NCBI GenBank assembly: GCA_016197365.1
Contig: JACPVS010000026.1
Location: 118,581-182,580 of the forward strand
Direction of reading: 5' to 3'
Source: Mycolicibacterium cosmeticum
Lineage (GTDB): Bacteria > Actinomycetota > Actinomycetes > Mycobacteriales > Mycobacteriaceae
DNA: 64,000 bases
Shown: positions 10,072 to 18,538 of the stretch, piece after piece
How the letters are laid out: the number at the start of each line of letters is the position of its first letter
Numbering within the stretch: the first letter of the stretch is position 1
Position numbers and translations under genes: made by a program
The notes under the pieces: model-generated
What the model saw: the letters and a program-made list of their open reading frames with translations, nothing else
What the model was told of the DNA's origin: nothing
The model's database searches: none

Positions 10072-10889
10072 TGGCGCGCCTGCGCCTGGCTCTCCTGCTC
10101 GTACCGCCACTGGCGTGGCTGGTCATCGCGTATCTGGGATCGCTTGCGGTGTTACTCGTCTCGGCACTGTGGAGCACTGACAGCTTCACCGGCGCCGTCG
10201 TGCACACCCCGACCACCGACAACCTGGTCCGGGTGCTCACCGACGCGGTGTTCCGCGCGGTCACGCTGCGCACCCTCGGCATCGCGCTGGCGGTGACCAT
10301 CATCTGCATTGTCTTCTCGGTGCCGCTGGCGCTGTTCATGGCCAAATACGCCTCACCCCGGGTGCGCCTGCTCCTGGTCGTGGCGGTGACGACACCGCTG
10401 TGGGCGAGCTACCTGGTGAAGGCCTACGCGTGGCGGATGTTGCTGTCCCCCGAGGGCCCGCTGGCCTGGGCCGCCGGCGGCACACCGGGTTACGGCATCA
10501 CCGCCACCGTCATCACACTGAGTTATCTGTGGTTGCCCTACATGGTGATTCCCGTCTTCGCCGCCTTCGAGCGGGTGCCCGACGCGCTCTTGGACGCCAG
10601 CGCCGACCTGGGCGCCTCCGATGCGACGACGTTGCGGACGGTGATGGCGCCGTTGATCTTTCCCGGGATCGCAGCCGGGTCGATCTTCACGTTCTCGTTG
10701 TCCCTGGGCGACTACATCGCGGTGACGATCGTGGGCGGCAAGACCCAGATGCTGGGCAACCTCATCTACGGCCAGCTCGTGACCGCCAACAATCAGCCGC
10801 TGGCCGCGGCGCTGTCGCTCATCCCGCTGGTGGCCATCGTGGCCTACCTGCTCGCGATGCGCCGCACCGGTGCACTGGAGAACGTCTGA
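10071..10889 (+). CDS. ABC transporter permease, PotB-like
   Basis: Inner-membrane subunit, 272 residues, about six transmembrane helices. The cytoplasmic EAA loop that contacts the ATPase is visible as DASADLGASDATTLRTV. ATG 10071 overlaps the TGA of the binding-protein gene, indicating translational coupling; a GTG directly before it is an alternative. Its own TGA overlaps the next ATG. Confidence 0.9.
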   Translation: MARLRLALLLVPPLAWLVIAYLGSLAVLLVSALWSTDSFTGAVVHTPTTDNLVRVLTDAVFRAVTLRTLGIALAVTIICIVFSVPLALFMAKYASPRVRLLLVVAVTTPLWASYLVKAYAWRMLLSPEGPLAWAAGGTPGYGITATVITLSYLWLPYMVIPVFAAFERVPDALLDASADLGASDATTLRTVMAPLIFPGIAAGSIFTFSLSLGDYIAVTIVGGKTQMLGNLIYGQLVTANNQPLAAALSLIPLVAIVAYLLAMRRTGALENV

Positions 10890-11689
10890 TGCGATCGGTG
10901 CGGACCCGGTGGGTGTTGCGGTGCTGGACCGCGCTGGTGCTGCTCTTCCTCTATGCCCCACTGCTTCTGGTGGTGGTCAACGCCTTCAACGCATCACGCA
11001 CGTTCGCCTTCCCGCCCACCGGGTTCACGCTGCGCTGGTGGGCCGACGCCGCGAGCAGCGCGGGGATGTGGCAGGCACTCGCCAACTCCGCGGTGGTCGG
11101 CGTCGCCGCCACCGCCATCGCCCTGGTGTTGGGCACCATGGCCGCCTTCGCCGTGCAGCGCTACCGGTTCTTCGGCAGACAGGCCGTGAGTTTCCTTGTC
11201 GTGCTGCCGATCACGCTGCCGGGCATCGTCACCGGCATCGCACTGAACGCCACGTTCACCTCGGCGTTGGGCGTCACGCTCGGCATGGCCACGGTGATCA
11301 TCGGGCATGCCACCTTCTGCATCGTGATCGTGTTCAACAACACCCAGGCCCGGCTGCGGCGCCTCGGCACCCACTTCGAGGATGCCTCGGCCGACCTCGG
11401 TGCGTCGTCATGGCAGACGTTCCGCTTCATCACCCTGCCGATGATGCGCGGGGCGCTGGTGGCCGGCGCGATCCTGGCGTTCGCGCTCAGTTTCGACGAG
11501 ATCGTGGTGACGACGTTCACGGCGGGCCCGGCCGTGCAGACCCTGCCGATCTGGATCTTCGCCAATCTGTTCCGGCCGAACCAGGCGCCGGTGATCAACG
11601 TGGTCGCCGCGGTGCTGACCGCGCTGGCGATCCTGCCGGTGTGGTTGGCGCAACGGTTCGGCGGGGATCCCGCCACCACCCGCCTGTGA
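10889..11689 (+). CDS. ABC transporter permease, PotC-like
   Basis: Second membrane subunit, 266 residues, about six helices, EAA loop EDASADLGASSWQTFRF. Starts inside the stop codon of the first permease (TGATG), so the two permeases are made stoichiometrically. Last gene of the transporter operon; it ends 3 bp from the stop of the convergent MerR gene with no terminator hairpin between them. Confidence 0.9.
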   Translation: MRSVRTRWVLRCWTALVLLFLYAPLLLVVVNAFNASRTFAFPPTGFTLRWWADAASSAGMWQALANSAVVGVAATAIALVLGTMAAFAVQRYRFFGRQAVSFLVVLPITLPGIVTGIALNATFTSALGVTLGMATVIIGHATFCIVIVFNNTQARLRRLGTHFEDASADLGASSWQTFRFITLPMMRGALVAGAILAFALSFDEIVVTTFTAGPAVQTLPIWIFANLFRPNQAPVINVVAAVLTALAILPVWLAQRFGGDPATTRL

Positions 11690-11692
11690 ACG

Positions 11693-12319
11693 TCAGGGCC
11701 GCTGCGCCAGGGCCCGCTCGAGCCGGTCGGATGCCACCAGCCGGCTCAGCTCGACGTGATCGGCCGGCGCATCGGCGATCGCTCCCACGGTCGAGGACAC
11801 GTCGTCGGCCACCCGCTGAACATCGCCGTCGATCGCCTCGATCAGTTGCAGCATGAAGCGCAGATAACCGCGTCGGTCGTCGGCCCGCGCGACGATCGCC
11901 CCGATCGCCGGGTTCAGCCACGCCAGTCCGGCATCGGTGCGCCGGACCAGCCCGGCGGCGAGCAAGGCGTCCGCGTCCCTGACATCGACATCGACATCGA
12001 CATCGACTAGGGACGCGGGCTGGCGCAGCCCGAGGAACCCGATGAGATCGGTGCCCCTACGCACCCCGTCGAAGAACTCGGCGATGTGGGCGGACGTGAA
12101 ACCGCGCCGCAGCAATTGGTTGATGGCTTGCAACTGGATGAGGTGGTGGTCGTCGTAGAGCGCGGCCCGACCGGCCCGGCGCGGCGGGTCCAGCAACCCT
12201 CGTTCGCGATAAGCACGGATGTTGCGGGCGGTCACCCCGGAGATGCGGGCCAACTCACCCATGCGGTAGTCAGGCAAAAGTGGTCGCCCGCCCGCTTCTG
12301 CAACCACCCATTCCGACAT
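11693..12319 (-). CDS. MerR-family transcriptional regulator
   Basis: 208 residues. The N-terminal winged helix-turn-helix is clear (YRMGELARISGVTARNIRAY, then ERGLLDPPRR and LYDDHHLIQL), followed by a helical region and an unclassified C-terminal domain. ATG 12319 is chosen over an upstream in-frame start because upstream residues are not MerR-like. Residues encoded at 11981-12007 are a VDVDVDVDV run from a hexanucleotide repeat between the two domains. Divergent from the MFS transporter, its likeliest target; the effector is unknown. No metal-binding Cys pattern is evident. Confidence 0.85.
   Translation of the reverse strand: MSEWVVAEAGGRPLLPDYRMGELARISGVTARNIRAYRERGLLDPPRRAGRAALYDDHHLIQLQAINQLLRRGFTSAHIAEFFDGVRRGTDLIGFLGLRQPASLVDVDVDVDVRDADALLAAGLVRRTDAGLAWLNPAIGAIVARADDRRGYLRFMLQLIEAIDGDVQRVADDVSSTVGAIADAPADHVELSRLVASDRLERALAQRP
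11981..12007. repeat. Hexanucleotide tandem repeat (GACATC, about 4.5 copies)
   Basis: GACATC is repeated without change and lies in frame in the MerR gene, where the reverse strand reads VDVDVDVDV. GTCCCT and AGGGAC flank the run as an inverted pair. Copy-number slippage would change the linker length by two residues per unit without a frameshift. Confidence 0.85.
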
Positions 12320-12493
12320 CCTAGCCCGCACCAGGCAACACGGAGCGAATATCAATCGGCAGTACGTCACTTCCGCGACTGTCAATAATCACGTGTCTCA
12401 GCTGCGCAAATTCGATAGCAGCAGCGACGAACGACACCAAAGCCGTCAGACTTAGCCAACTCTCAGCGAACGCATTCGCGGCCTCGTGAGCAA

Positions 12494-12538
12494 ATTCACC
12501 GGAAATCAATTGGTGAATCGTCCCATCGTTTTGGGAGG
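12494..12538 (+). promoter_or_regulatory. Structured leader before the MFS gene
   Basis: Inverted repeat ATTCACC (12494-12500) / GGTGAAT (12512-12518), followed by TCCCA / TGGGA around a short loop (12520-12535). The second pair overlaps the GGGAGG ribosome binding sequence at 12533-12538, so folding could hide it. Alternatively the first dyad may be a MerR or other operator. Confidence 0.35.
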
Positions 12539-12540
12539 AT

Positions 12541-13857
12541 ATGACAGGACAAATCATGTCTGCCTGTTCCCAAAGAGAGGCTGCCGCCGTGCGTCCCTGG
12601 ATCGTCTGGGCCACCGGGCTACTCGCCTACATCGTCGCCGTGCTCAACCGAACGACGCTCGGCGTCTCCGGATTGGAAGCCGCCGATCGCTTCCACGCCA
12701 GCCCGAGCGTGTTGTCCTCGTTCGTCGTGCTGCAGGTCATCGTCTATGCCGGGGCGCAGGTCCCGGCCGGCGTCCTCTTGGACCGCTACGGCTCCAAGAT
12801 CCTGATCGTGTCGGGCGCCGCTGTGATGGCCGCCGGGCAGCTGACCATCGCGCTCACCGAGTCGCTTCCGCTGGCGCTGGCCGCCCGCGCGGTCGTCGGC
12901 CTCGGCGACGCCATCACTTTCATCTCGGTGTTACGCCTTGTGCCGCACTGGTTTCCGCCCCGTCAGATCCCCCTGCTCACGCAGTTGACCGGCATCTCCG
13001 GTCAGATCGGCCAAGTCCTCTCGGCCATCCCGTTCCTGTCGCTGCTCGGCATCTCCGGCTGGACGCCCGCCTACCTGTCGGTCACCGCGTTCGGCGTGCT
13101 GGCCCTGGTGCTCACCGTCGTGATCGTGCAGAACACCCCGCACGGCAAGCTGGCTGCCACCGAGACCATGAGCGTGCGCGACACCCTGATCAGCGTCCGG
13201 ACGGTGTGGATGCGCCCAGGCACCCGGCTCGGGTTCTTCACGCATATGGGCACCCAGTTCTCGGTGACCATCTTCGCCCTCATGTGGGGCGTGCCCTATG
13301 CGACGGTGGCGCAGCACCAATCCCGCGCGGTGGCCGGCATGCTGCTGACCGTCTCGGTGGTCACCGCCATTGGGGCGGGCATCGTGCTGGGTATCTACAC
13401 GGGCCGCTACCCACACCGCCGATCCTGGATGGTGCTCGGCATCATCGGCAGCAGCGCCGCGATCTGGACCGTGGTGCTCGCGCTGCCCGGTCCCGCACCA
13501 CTGTGGCTGCTGATCCTGCTGATCGTGATCATCTCGGTCGGCGGCCCGGGCTCCATGGTGGGCTTCGATTTCGCCCGCACGTTCAATCCGAGCGCGACGC
13601 TGGGCACCGCCCAGGGCATGGTCAACATGGGCGGCTTCCTGGCCTCGCTCATCCTCATGCAGGCGATGGGCTGGATCCTGGACGCCGCGGGCGGCTACTC
13701 GTTCGACTCGTTCCACCTGGCCTGGACGCTGCAGTACGCGGTATGGGTGCTGGCCGTCGTCGGCATCCTGATCACCCGCAAGAAAGCGCGGAAGCTGATG
13801 CGCGCCGAAGAAGAACGGGATCTCTTGGAGACGTTCGATACCCACGCCGGCCGTTAG
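12541..13857 (+). CDS. Major facilitator superfamily transporter
   Basis: Twelve-helix type membrane transporter, 438 residues from the first ATG. The N-terminal part has the motif-A-like segment GVLLDRYGSK after helix 2. Substrate unknown. Start is uncertain: ATG 12541 is only 2 nt from GGGAGG; ATG 12556 is farther than usual; GTG 12589 has AGAGAGG at good spacing and would begin just before the first helix (RPWIVWATGLLAYIVAVLNR). Stop overlaps that of the convergent LtrA gene by 3 bases. Probably controlled by the divergent MerR protein. Confidence 0.88.
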   Translation: MTGQIMSACSQREAAAVRPWIVWATGLLAYIVAVLNRTTLGVSGLEAADRFHASPSVLSSFVVLQVIVYAGAQVPAGVLLDRYGSKILIVSGAAVMAAGQLTIALTESLPLALAARAVVGLGDAITFISVLRLVPHWFPPRQIPLLTQLTGISGQIGQVLSAIPFLSLLGISGWTPAYLSVTAFGVLALVLTVVIVQNTPHGKLAATETMSVRDTLISVRTVWMRPGTRLGFFTHMGTQFSVTIFALMWGVPYATVAQHQSRAVAGMLLTVSVVTAIGAGIVLGIYTGRYPHRRSWMVLGIIGSSAAIWTVVLALPGPAPLWLLILLIVIISVGGPGSMVGFDFARTFNPSATLGTAQGMVNMGGFLASLILMQAMGWILDAAGGYSFDSFHLAWTLQYAVWVLAVVGILITRKKARKLMRAEEERDLLETFDTHAGR

Positions 13858-15131
13858 GCCACCAGCCGCCGGGCCATCGCCGCCGCCATGTGCCTATGCC
13901 CGACCAGTTCGTACCCGATGACCGACACCATCGGAGCCGCCGTGGCGACGAGCAGGCACAGCGCCATCGACACCCCGGCCAGGGCCAGCAGGACCGCACC
14001 CACCAGAACCCCGGCGGTGAGCACCAGCAGCAGGAGATGGAACCGGTCGGTCTGCCGCACCAGCGTCGAATAGATGAGGAAGACAAGGCAGACGAACAGG
14101 CCCACCGGGATCACCACCGAGAACACGGTGCCCACCGAGCCCAACTGCGAATGCCCCTCCAGGTAGTAGGCGGCGACGTGCAACCCCGCGCCGGTGGCGA
14201 CGATCGATCCGAACAGGAAGATCGGCAGGTAGCCGAACCAGAACGACTGCTCGCGATGGGCGTGCAGCAGGTCGGCCGTCGGCACCGTGAAGTACACCCA
14301 CCACATGCCGAAGGTCAGCCCTGTTCCGGCGACCGTGACCAGGATGGCGTCGACCGTCCAACCCTGTTCCTGCACCACCGCCGACAAGGTGGCGACCGTG
14401 CCGACCACGCCCTCGCCGAGGGCGATGATGGCCATCAGTCCGTATCGCTCGGTGATGTGGTGCGCGTGCCACGGCGTGCCGCCCACCTGCCGCTCGGCCA
14501 GTACCGGCACGGAGATCTCCAGCAGGATCAGCACCCCGCACCAGACCAGCGTGACCATCAAGGACGTGTGCGCGAAGATCTGGGCGATCCAACCGATCTG
14601 CACCACGCTCACCGAGATCGCATAGGTGAGACACGCGCGTCGACGCGCTCGATCCCCGGCCGCCGCGCGCAGCCACTGCGCCACCAATCCGACGCGCATC
14701 ACCACGTAGCCGGCGACCAGCACCGCGTTGTCGACATGCCCACCGTGCTCGATGGAGGCGAACACGTCGGGGATGCCCAGCGTCAGGATCACCACGCCGA
14801 CCATCTGGACCATCGTCGTCACCCGGTACACCCAGTCATCGGTGTCATAGGCCGACGCGAACCAGGTGAAGTTGATCCAGGCCCAGCAGATCGCGAACGT
14901 CGCGAACACGAACGAGATCAGTCCGGTCCAGATGTGACCGCCCGTCAGGGCGTGGGCGAACTCGGAAGCGGCGGTGCCGAATCCGACGACGAACGTCAGG
15001 TCGAAGAGCAGCTCCAACGGAGTGGCGACCCGGTGCCGTTCGTGCGGATCTCGTCCCGACATCACCTGCACCCGATGCGTCATGTCGCCCCCGCGGTCGC
15101 CTGCTTCGCTCACGACACCGTCCTTTTCCAC
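13854..15131 (-). CDS. Low temperature requirement A (LtrA) family membrane protein
   Basis: About 425 residues, many transmembrane helices. The diagnostic LtrA N-terminus is present (TPLELLFDLTFVVGF), followed by repeated aromatic-rich helices such as WAWINFTWFASAYDTDD and the central ITERYGLMAIIALGEGV motif. The biochemical role of the family is not established; in Listeria it was linked to growth in the cold. GTG 15131 would suit a leaderless message; ATG 15083 or 15062 are alternatives that keep the whole conserved domain. Divergent from the IspD-like gene by 21 bp. Confidence 0.86.
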   Translation of the reverse strand: MEKDGVVSEAGDRGGDMTHRVQVMSGRDPHERHRVATPLELLFDLTFVVGFGTAASEFAHALTGGHIWTGLISFVFATFAICWAWINFTWFASAYDTDDWVYRVTTMVQMVGVVILTLGIPDVFASIEHGGHVDNAVLVAGYVVMRVGLVAQWLRAAAGDRARRRACLTYAISVSVVQIGWIAQIFAHTSLMVTLVWCGVLILLEISVPVLAERQVGGTPWHAHHITERYGLMAIIALGEGVVGTVATLSAVVQEQGWTVDAILVTVAGTGLTFGMWWVYFTVPTADLLHAHREQSFWFGYLPIFLFGSIVATGAGLHVAAYYLEGHSQLGSVGTVFSVVIPVGLFVCLVFLIYSTLVRQTDRFHLLLLVLTAGVLVGAVLLALAGVSMALCLLVATAAPMVSVIGYELVGHRHMAAAMARRLVA

Positions 15132-15152
15132 CCGACGCGCTAGCGTGGGCGA

Positions 15153-15860
15153 ATGCCCACCCCCGACACCCTAGGGTCCGCGGTCGGCGTCGTGCTCGCC
15201 GCAGGTATCGGATCGCGGGTCGGCGCCGACGGCAACAAGGCATACCTCCGATTGGCCGGGCGTTCGATGGTGGCCTGGTCGGTGCAGGCCGTGGCCGCCA
15301 CCCCCGGAATCGACCGGACCGTCCTGGTCTATCGCAAGGGTGAGTGCGATATCGCCGAAAGCACCGTGCGCGACGATCTTCCGGACACCCCGGTGGAGTA
15401 CGTCGAGGGCGGCGACACCCGCCACGACTCCGAATCCAACGTGCTGGATCACCTCGCCGCCGACATCGATTCCGGCGTGATCGACGTCGTGCTCATCCAC
15501 GACGCCGCCCGCCCACTGGCCACCCCGGACCTGATGACGGCGGCGCTGGCCACCGCACGGAAGTTCGGGGGCGCGGTGCCCGCGGTCGATGCCCACGGCG
15601 TGCTGCGCGCGGACACCTTCACCGGACTCTCCGACGACCTGGTGCGGGTCCAGACCCCGCAGGCGTTCCGCGCCGCCCCATTGTTGGCGGCCTACCGGCG
15701 CGCCGGTGTGGAGGGTTTCGACGGCACCGACACCTCGTCGTGCGTCCAGCACTTCACCGACGTCGACGTGCGGGTGTTCCCGGGGGCGGCGGCCAACCTG
15801 AAGGTGACGTTCCGCCACGACATCGCCCTTGCCGAGCATCTGCTCAGCGGCACGCGATGA
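15153..15860 (+). CDS. IspD-family cytidylyltransferase (2-C-methyl-D-erythritol 4-phosphate type)
   Basis: 235 residues with a nucleotidyltransferase fold. Visible: VVLAAGIGSRVG (CTP loop, about 12-23) with the following Lys, GGDTRHDSESNV, VLIHDAARPL (metal/substrate region, about 112-121) and RVQTPQAFRAAPLLAAY. In classic IspD the step is CTP + methylerythritol phosphate to CDP-methylerythritol in the MEP pathway. The usual TDDAS segment reads TDTSS and the SDTIK segment is not recognisable, so a paralogue with another alditol phosphate substrate is possible. Starts 6 nt after a TAGCGT -10-like hexamer (leaderless candidate). Convergent overlap with the next gene. Confidence 0.78.
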   Translation: MPTPDTLGSAVGVVLAAGIGSRVGADGNKAYLRLAGRSMVAWSVQAVAATPGIDRTVLVYRKGECDIAESTVRDDLPDTPVEYVEGGDTRHDSESNVLDHLAADIDSGVIDVVLIHDAARPLATPDLMTAALATARKFGGAVPAVDAHGVLRADTFTGLSDDLVRVQTPQAFRAAPLLAAYRRAGVEGFDGTDTSSCVQHFTDVDVRVFPGAAANLKVTFRHDIALAEHLLSGTR

Positions 15861-16416
15861 GAGCCTCGATCAAGGCGGCATCGGCGGGCAGGTCGGCCAG
15901 GATCGCGTCGGGGTCACCCTCCACGGTCACGACCTCCGCATCCGCCGGCGCGTCGATGGCCTTCCCGTAGGGGTACTGGCCGGTCCGCAGTTCCGACCGG
16001 TCCACGGTGGCCAGGATGCGACCTTGAGCGTCAACGGTTTTGACGGTGTCGGTGACGGGCCCGATCGGCACCACCCGGACCGCACCGCCGGACAGGGCCG
16101 CCACCACCCGCTCGATCACCCGCGGCGAGACCAGCACCTGGCGCGGGTCGGCCACCAGCACGTGAGAAACCCCTTCCGCCCGAACATGTTCCACCGCAGC
16201 CGGGACGGCGTCCTCATCAGCGACGTCCAGCACCGTCGCGCAGAGATCCGCCAGCGCGAGCCGGACGCCGGACGCCAGCGGTGGCGCGACGGCCACCACC
16301 ACGCTGTGCAGGCCGGCTTCCGACAGCGCCTGGACCACGCGCCGCAGGGCAGGCTGCCCCGCCACCGGCGCCAACACCTCTGCCCGGCGCACCGGCACGA
16401 TCGCTGAAATCTTCAC
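15844..16416 (-). CDS. Divergent IspD-like nucleotidyltransferase-fold protein
   Basis: 190 residues, GTG start 6 bp after the patatin gene stop, so in operon with it. The pattern of IspD can be followed (AIVPVRRAEVLAPVAGQPALRRVVQAL, VLVADPRQVLVSPRVIERVV, VVPIGPVTDTVKTVD), but the nucleotide loop AAGxGxR is replaced by PVRRAEV and the DAARP motif by DPRQV. It keeps TDTVKTVD, the segment that the facing IspD-like gene lacks. Probably catalytically altered or inactive. It shares 17 bp tail-to-tail with that gene. Confidence 0.68.
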   Translation of the reverse strand: MKISAIVPVRRAEVLAPVAGQPALRRVVQALSEAGLHSVVVAVAPPLASGVRLALADLCATVLDVADEDAVPAAVEHVRAEGVSHVLVADPRQVLVSPRVIERVVAALSGGAVRVVPIGPVTDTVKTVDAQGRILATVDRSELRTGQYPYGKAIDAPADAEVVTVEGDPDAILADLPADAALIEALIACR

Positions 16417-16422
16417 CGCCGG

Positions 16423-17424
16423 TCAGGCTATCGGGCTCGTGGCGCGGAATCGCAGCAGGTAGGTGTTCCAGTCCCAACCGGCCAGGAAAGCCTGGGCGGC
16501 GTGGTAACCCTTGGCGTACAACGCTTCCACCTCGGTGTCGGTGATGTCGAAGTCGAGGAAGCCGACCTCCGTCGAGTCGACCCGAATGGTGCGTGCACGC
16601 ACCCACGGCTGGTTGAGGTAGGCCTGGTCCCGGCCAACGAGCACGGTGGTGATGAGATCGTCGAGCAGGCGTGAGGGCCCCAGGTGGCGTAGCGGCCCCC
16701 AGTCCGGGATCACCTGATCCTTGCCGTCGGGCAGGTCGGGTACGACGGTCACCCCGAAGCTGGGCCACCGCGGCGCCGCACCGTCGGTGCGGTCCAGCGA
16801 GTCGACCGGGAAGTTCGACAGCAGGCCGCCGTCCAGCAGGGTCGAGGTGCGTCCGGTGGCACTGGTCAGGGTGGCCGGACGGAAATAGAACGGGATGGAC
16901 ATCGAAGCGCGCACCGCGTCGGCCACGCTCTGCTCGTCGGGATCCAGGCCGTACACCCGCCGGTAGTCCCACGGCAACCGGACCAACTGACCGGTCGTGA
17001 CATCGGCGACGGTGACGACGAGCTTGTAACGCTGTTCGGGGGGCAACTCGTCATCGTCGATGGCCAGGTCGCCGAACGTCTCGACGCCCAGGCCCCTGAG
17101 CTGACTGCGTACCCAGCCGTGGGCGTAGTCGCCCTTGTACATTCCGTCGCCGCGCAGCACCGCCAGCGAGCCACCCACCAACGGCAGCCGCTGCAACGCG
17201 ACGGGGTCCCGGAACTTGTGGTAATCCAGTTGCAGGGCAAGGTCTTTGACTTCGGCTCCGGTGAGTTCCGAACCTGCCGCCACGATCGCGCCGACGATCG
17301 AGCCGGCCGAGGTCCCCGACACCCGTTGCGCGGCATAACCGGCATTCAGCAGTGCCACCACCGCGCCGACCAGTCCGACACCCTTGACTCCGCCACCGGA
17401 GAGCACCAGATCGGCTGACAGCAC
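16423..17424 (-). CDS. Patatin-like phospholipase
   Basis: Lipid acyl hydrolase with a Ser-Asp dyad, 333 residues. Oxyanion loop GGGVKG (10-15), nucleophile elbow GTSAG (37-41, Ser39) and the DGG catalytic Asp (about residue 207, in LLDGGLLSNFPVDSL) are all present. No signal peptide, so cytosolic or membrane-associated. GTG 17424 follows TATCGT by 6 nt, a leaderless arrangement. Downstream gene is the divergent IspD-like protein. Substrate unknown. Confidence 0.9.
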   Translation of the reverse strand: MLSADLVLSGGGVKGVGLVGAVVALLNAGYAAQRVSGTSAGSIVGAIVAAGSELTGAEVKDLALQLDYHKFRDPVALQRLPLVGGSLAVLRGDGMYKGDYAHGWVRSQLRGLGVETFGDLAIDDDELPPEQRYKLVVTVADVTTGQLVRLPWDYRRVYGLDPDEQSVADAVRASMSIPFYFRPATLTSATGRTSTLLDGGLLSNFPVDSLDRTDGAAPRWPSFGVTVVPDLPDGKDQVIPDWGPLRHLGPSRLLDDLITTVLVGRDQAYLNQPWVRARTIRVDSTEVGFLDFDITDTEVEALYAKGYHAAQAFLAGWDWNTYLLRFRATSPIA

Positions 17425-17455
17425 GACCCGACGATACCGCGATGGGCGACACCGG

Positions 17456-18421
17456 TCAGGGCACCAGCACGGCCTTGCCGATCACCTCCCCTGCGGCCAA
17501 GCGTTCCAGGGCGGACCCGGCATCGGACAACCGGACCAGCACAGGCGGCGGCGGCCGCATGCCCGCTTCCACCAGCCGGGCCACACCGCGTTGCAACTGC
17601 GCCCGCCCATCCGGCGTACGCGCCACATAGTCGTACGAGTTCACGCCGACGACGCTGGTGTTGCGCGGAAGCAAGTCAGGGATCCGTAGCCCGGGGATGC
17701 CGCCGCCGGAGGCGAATCCCAGCACCAGCAGCCTGCCCTCCGGCGCCAGCACACCGAGCGCATCGGCGAATACGGCGCCGCCGACCTGGTCGATCACCAC
17801 GTCCACCCCACCCCCGCCCGTGCAGTCCCGGACCCGACGCGTCCACCCGTCGACCAAGGGCAGAACCACGTCGGCGCCCACCGACTCGGCGAAATCGACC
17901 GCCTGGGGTCGGTTCACCAAAGCGATGACCCGTGCTCCGAGGGCCTTGGCGACCTGCGCCGACGCCGTTCCGATACCGCCCGCCGCGCCCAGGACCAGCA
18001 CCGTCTCACCGGGCCGAAGCCGACCACGCTGCGCCAGTGCGAAGTAGGCCGTGTAATAGTTCCCCAGCAGGCACGCCGCCGCGGCGTCGTCGAGATGGGC
18101 AGGCGAGGCCACCACGAATTCGGACGGCACCGCTACCCGCTCGGCGTATCCACCGAGCATCGGACAAGCCGAAACCCGCTGGCCTGCAACAAATCCAGAT
18201 TGAGGTGGCGCAGAAAGCACCGTCCCGGCCACCTCATTGCCCGGGATGAAGGGCAGTGGGGGCTTCCACTGATACTCACCGCGAATCAGCAGCAGATCGG
18301 GGAAACAGACGCCGGCCGCGGCTACATCGATCACCACATCGCCTTCTCCGGCCGGATCCTCGACCTCGGCGTACACCAAGCCGGACGGCCCAGAAAACTC
18401 ATGTGCGACAACAGCCTTCAC
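17456..18421 (-). CDS. Zinc-independent quinone oxidoreductase / MDR-superfamily reductase
   Basis: 321 residues. GroES-like N-terminal domain (PLPFIPGNEVAGTV about 55-68) and Rossmann domain with VLVLGAAGGIGTASAQVAKALGARV for NADPH. The catalytic-zinc ligands of alcohol dehydrogenases are absent, as in QOR/enoyl reductase members. Likely NADPH-dependent reduction of a quinone or alpha,beta-unsaturated compound. GTG start. An operator-like dyad lies 28 bp upstream, shared with the WS/DGAT gene. Confidence 0.85.
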   Translation of the reverse strand: MKAVVAHEFSGPSGLVYAEVEDPAGEGDVVIDVAAAGVCFPDLLLIRGEYQWKPPLPFIPGNEVAGTVLSAPPQSGFVAGQRVSACPMLGGYAERVAVPSEFVVASPAHLDDAAAACLLGNYYTAYFALAQRGRLRPGETVLVLGAAGGIGTASAQVAKALGARVIALVNRPQAVDFAESVGADVVLPLVDGWTRRVRDCTGGGGVDVVIDQVGGAVFADALGVLAPEGRLLVLGFASGGGIPGLRIPDLLPRNTSVVGVNSYDYVARTPDGRAQLQRGVARLVEAGMRPPPPVLVRLSDAGSALERLAAGEVIGKAVLVP

Positions 18422-18448
18422 GCGCCCCCCTCGCCCATGCCGATACTA

Positions 18449-18491
18449 TGCGAACAGTATTCTCGCAAACTGGCATTCTCGTTACTATAAT
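18449..18491. promoter_or_regulatory. Candidate operator and WS/DGAT promoter
   Basis: TGCGAAC-agt-ATTCTCG at 18449-18465 is one of nine related dyads in this window. A further half site CATTCTCG follows at 18474-18481, and TGAGAAC lies just downstream at 18493-18499. A perfect -10 hexamer TATAAT at 18486-18491 points toward the WS/DGAT gene, so the dyad lies in its -35 region. Confidence 0.5.
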
Positions 18492-18538
18492 CTGAGAACG
18501 GCGTAGTGCATGGGGATGGAGCGGGGGCTGAAGTCGCG

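Noticed and set aside
11981..12007. Short tandem repeat as a CRISPR-like array
   Set aside because: Units are 6 bp with no spacers and lie in a coding frame.
12486..15143. 885-codon plus-strand open frame across the MFS and LtrA genes
   Set aside because: Covers two genes with clear families in other frames; its product is Arg/His/Asp-rich without motifs.
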